Part shown: in pieces, positions 6,390 to 6,915 of the stretch | How the letters are laid out: the number at the start of each line of letters is the position of its first letter | Position numbering within the stretch: position 1 is the stretch's first letter | The notes under the pieces: model-generated | Database searches by the model: none | What the model saw: the letters and a program-made list of their open reading frames with translations, nothing else | What the model was told of the DNA's origin: nothing | NCBI GenBank assembly: GCA_003131925.1 | Contig: PKWC01000117.1 | Location: forward strand, 883-7,797 | Origin: Alphaproteobacteria bacterium | GTDB lineage: Bacteria > Pseudomonadota > Alphaproteobacteria > Micropepsales > Micropepsaceae | Reading direction: 5' to 3' | DNA length: 6,915 bases | Position numbers and translations under genes: made by a program

Positions 6390-6473
6390 CATTATTGCGA
6401 TTTGTGGAACTCACCTGTTCGCTTCTCCCCCACGCGGCACGGGCGGTGCGCACCCTGCCGTCTTTTGTAACAT

Positions 6474-6503
6474 ATCGTAATCATGCTTTTGCCGCACGGT
6501 CCA
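6474..6503 (-). promoter_or_regulatory. Weak candidate promoter for tonB
   Basis: On the minus strand TGGACC (6503-6498) and TACGAT (6479-6474), 18 bp apart, match sigma-70 boxes at 4 of 6 positions each. Transcription would start near 6467 and give a leader of about 125 nt that contains the hairpin at 6370-6389. This is the best candidate I could find by eye and it is weak. No convincing Fur or Irr box was found near it. Confidence 0.25.
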
Positions 6504-6813
6504 GAGGAGGGAGGGAGCCTCGCCGTCCGGATCGTCTTGTCCGGTACCGGCAAAGTCGGACCGCTGTTGCTGGCTTTCGTGCGGTCGAACCGGTTGGCGT
6601 TGCGATCGCCGCCCCAAGAGGTGGGTCTCTTCTGTCTTCGCTCACACACATCTTTCCTTGCATTTTCCTGTCGCTTTGCTTTTGTCCCGGGTGAAATATT
6701 GGCCAATAGTGCGGCCTCGGCCTTCGATCCTTGATGATATTTTTATCGGGAGCAAACCGAGTCTTGGCATGTAACGGTCCCACAAGCCGTCGTCTCTGAT
6801 CTAATCTATCAAC

Positions 6814-6842
6814 TTGACGCCCGCGGCCACCCTCTCTTAGCG
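6814..6842 (+). promoter_or_regulatory. Possible promoter of the cobalamin-riboswitch transcript
   Basis: TTGACG (6814-6819) is a good -35 box. The matching -10 region about 16-17 bp later (TTAGCG, 6837-6842) is poor. The predicted start near 6848 would lie only a few bases before the riboswitch, which is where its promoter is expected. Position is the main support. Confidence 0.35.
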
Positions 6843-6854
6843 TACACAACAGCG

Positions 6855-6915
6855 TGAGGTTCCCGGAAGGGATTCAAGGGAACGCGGTGCGACGCCGCGG
6901 CTGCCCCCGCAACTG
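6855..6915 (+). promoter_or_regulatory. Cobalamin (adenosylcobalamin-type) riboswitch, truncated at the window end
   Basis: The sequence carries the conserved blocks of the cobalamin riboswitch in order: GGTTCCC (6858-6864), AAGGGAA (6876-6882), GGTGCGA (6886-6892), CCGCGGC, then GCTGCCCCCGCAACTG (6900-6915). The last block is almost diagnostic. The 3' part, including the B12 box and the expression platform, lies beyond the window. In proteobacteria such elements bind coenzyme B12 and switch off expression of downstream genes, typically for B12 uptake (btuB receptors), cobalt transport, B12 synthesis, or B12-independent isoenzymes. The regulated gene would be on the plus strand to the right and cannot be identified here. 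Confidence 0.93.

Larger units (their letters stand above)
6342..6813. other. Long non-coding stretch between tonB and the riboswitch
   Basis: No open frame here has recognisable protein character or codon bias. Visible contents are the hairpin upstream of tonB, a bulged hairpin at 6436-6459, a pyrimidine-rich plus strand at about 6621-6690, a perfect 12-bp palindrome TATTGGCCAATA at 6697-6708, and an AT-rich patch GATATTTTTATC near 6736-6747. A 56-codon minus-strand frame (6651 to 6481) has an AAGGA-like site 4-5 nt before its ATG but an Arg/Pro-rich sequence with no familiar features. A small RNA running leftward to the 6370-6389 terminator would fit, but is not proven. Confidence 0.5.

Noticed and set aside
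6436..6459. Hairpin followed by TCTTTTG read as a plus-strand terminator
   Set aside because: The stem is bulged and there is no plus-strand gene upstream for it to terminate; kept only as structure in the non-coding stretch.
6395..6694. Plus-strand 99-codon frame upstream of the riboswitch
   Set aside because: TTG start, no ribosome-binding site, no domain, and it overlaps the likely tonB promoter and leader region.
6392..6706. Minus-strand 104-codon frame ending just before the hairpin upstream of tonB
   Set aside because: It starts with TTG without a clear ribosome-binding site and has a basic, low-complexity translation. The close placement of its stop before the hairpin is noted, but it does not make it a convincing gene.
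6390..6760. Housekeeping RNA (RNase P, SRP RNA, tmRNA or tRNA) in the non-coding stretch
   Set aside because: None of the conserved core sequences of these RNAs could be found on either strand; a divergent 6S-like RNA cannot be ruled out by eye.

Overview
The window looks like chromosomal DNA of a GC-rich Gram-negative proteobacterium, most likely an alphaproteobacterium. This is judged from the TonB/ExbB style (a signal peptide plus Ala/Pro-rich linker on ExbB, the NPYGL motif before its first membrane helix), the paired ExbD genes and general codon use. No rRNA or other taxonomic marker is present, so the placement is an inference. I see no mobile element, tRNA, CRISPR array or phage gene.

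Left part (1-2491). A TetR-family repressor on the minus strand is divergent from an FMN-dependent NADH-azoreductase/quinone reductase on the plus strand. The 114-bp gap holds a TTGACA promoter whose spacer is filled by an imperfect 16-bp palindrome, with a partial repeat of that site 28 bp further on. This is the layout of a repressor controlling its divergent neighbour and perhaps itself. A perfect 9-bp inverted repeat follows the azoreductase. Next, on the plus strand, is a single polypeptide joining a DedA-family membrane domain to a cytoplasmic rhodanese domain.

Middle and right part (6341 down to 2507, minus strand). A five-gene unit runs tonB - exbB - exbD - exbD - secreted TPR protein. 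TonB, ExbB and ExbD form the inner-membrane motor that uses proton-motive force to energise outer-membrane TonB-dependent receptors. The second ExbD and the periplasmic TPR protein are accessory parts. Spacings are short (71, 41, 30 and, to the chosen TPR start, 87 bp). A perfect 8-bp inverted repeat lies between the last exbD and the TPR gene. The unit ends 15 bp from the convergent DedA-rhodanese gene.

Right edge (6342-6915). About 510 bp hold no convincing protein gene. Directly upstream of tonB and on its strand is a strong hairpin with a T-rich tail, too close to the start codon to leave room for an ordinary promoter after it. It is either the end of an upstream small transcript or an attenuator in the tonB leader. 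At the far right the plus strand enters a cobalamin riboswitch, cut off by the window end, so the next plus-strand gene should be B12-controlled. A B12-regulated gene (possibly a BtuB-type receptor) divergent from the TonB motor makes functional sense. No wholly new system is evident. The points most worth a second look are the tonB leader terminator, the riboswitch neighbour, the dual ExbD/TPR extension of the TonB motor and the DedA-rhodanese fusion.
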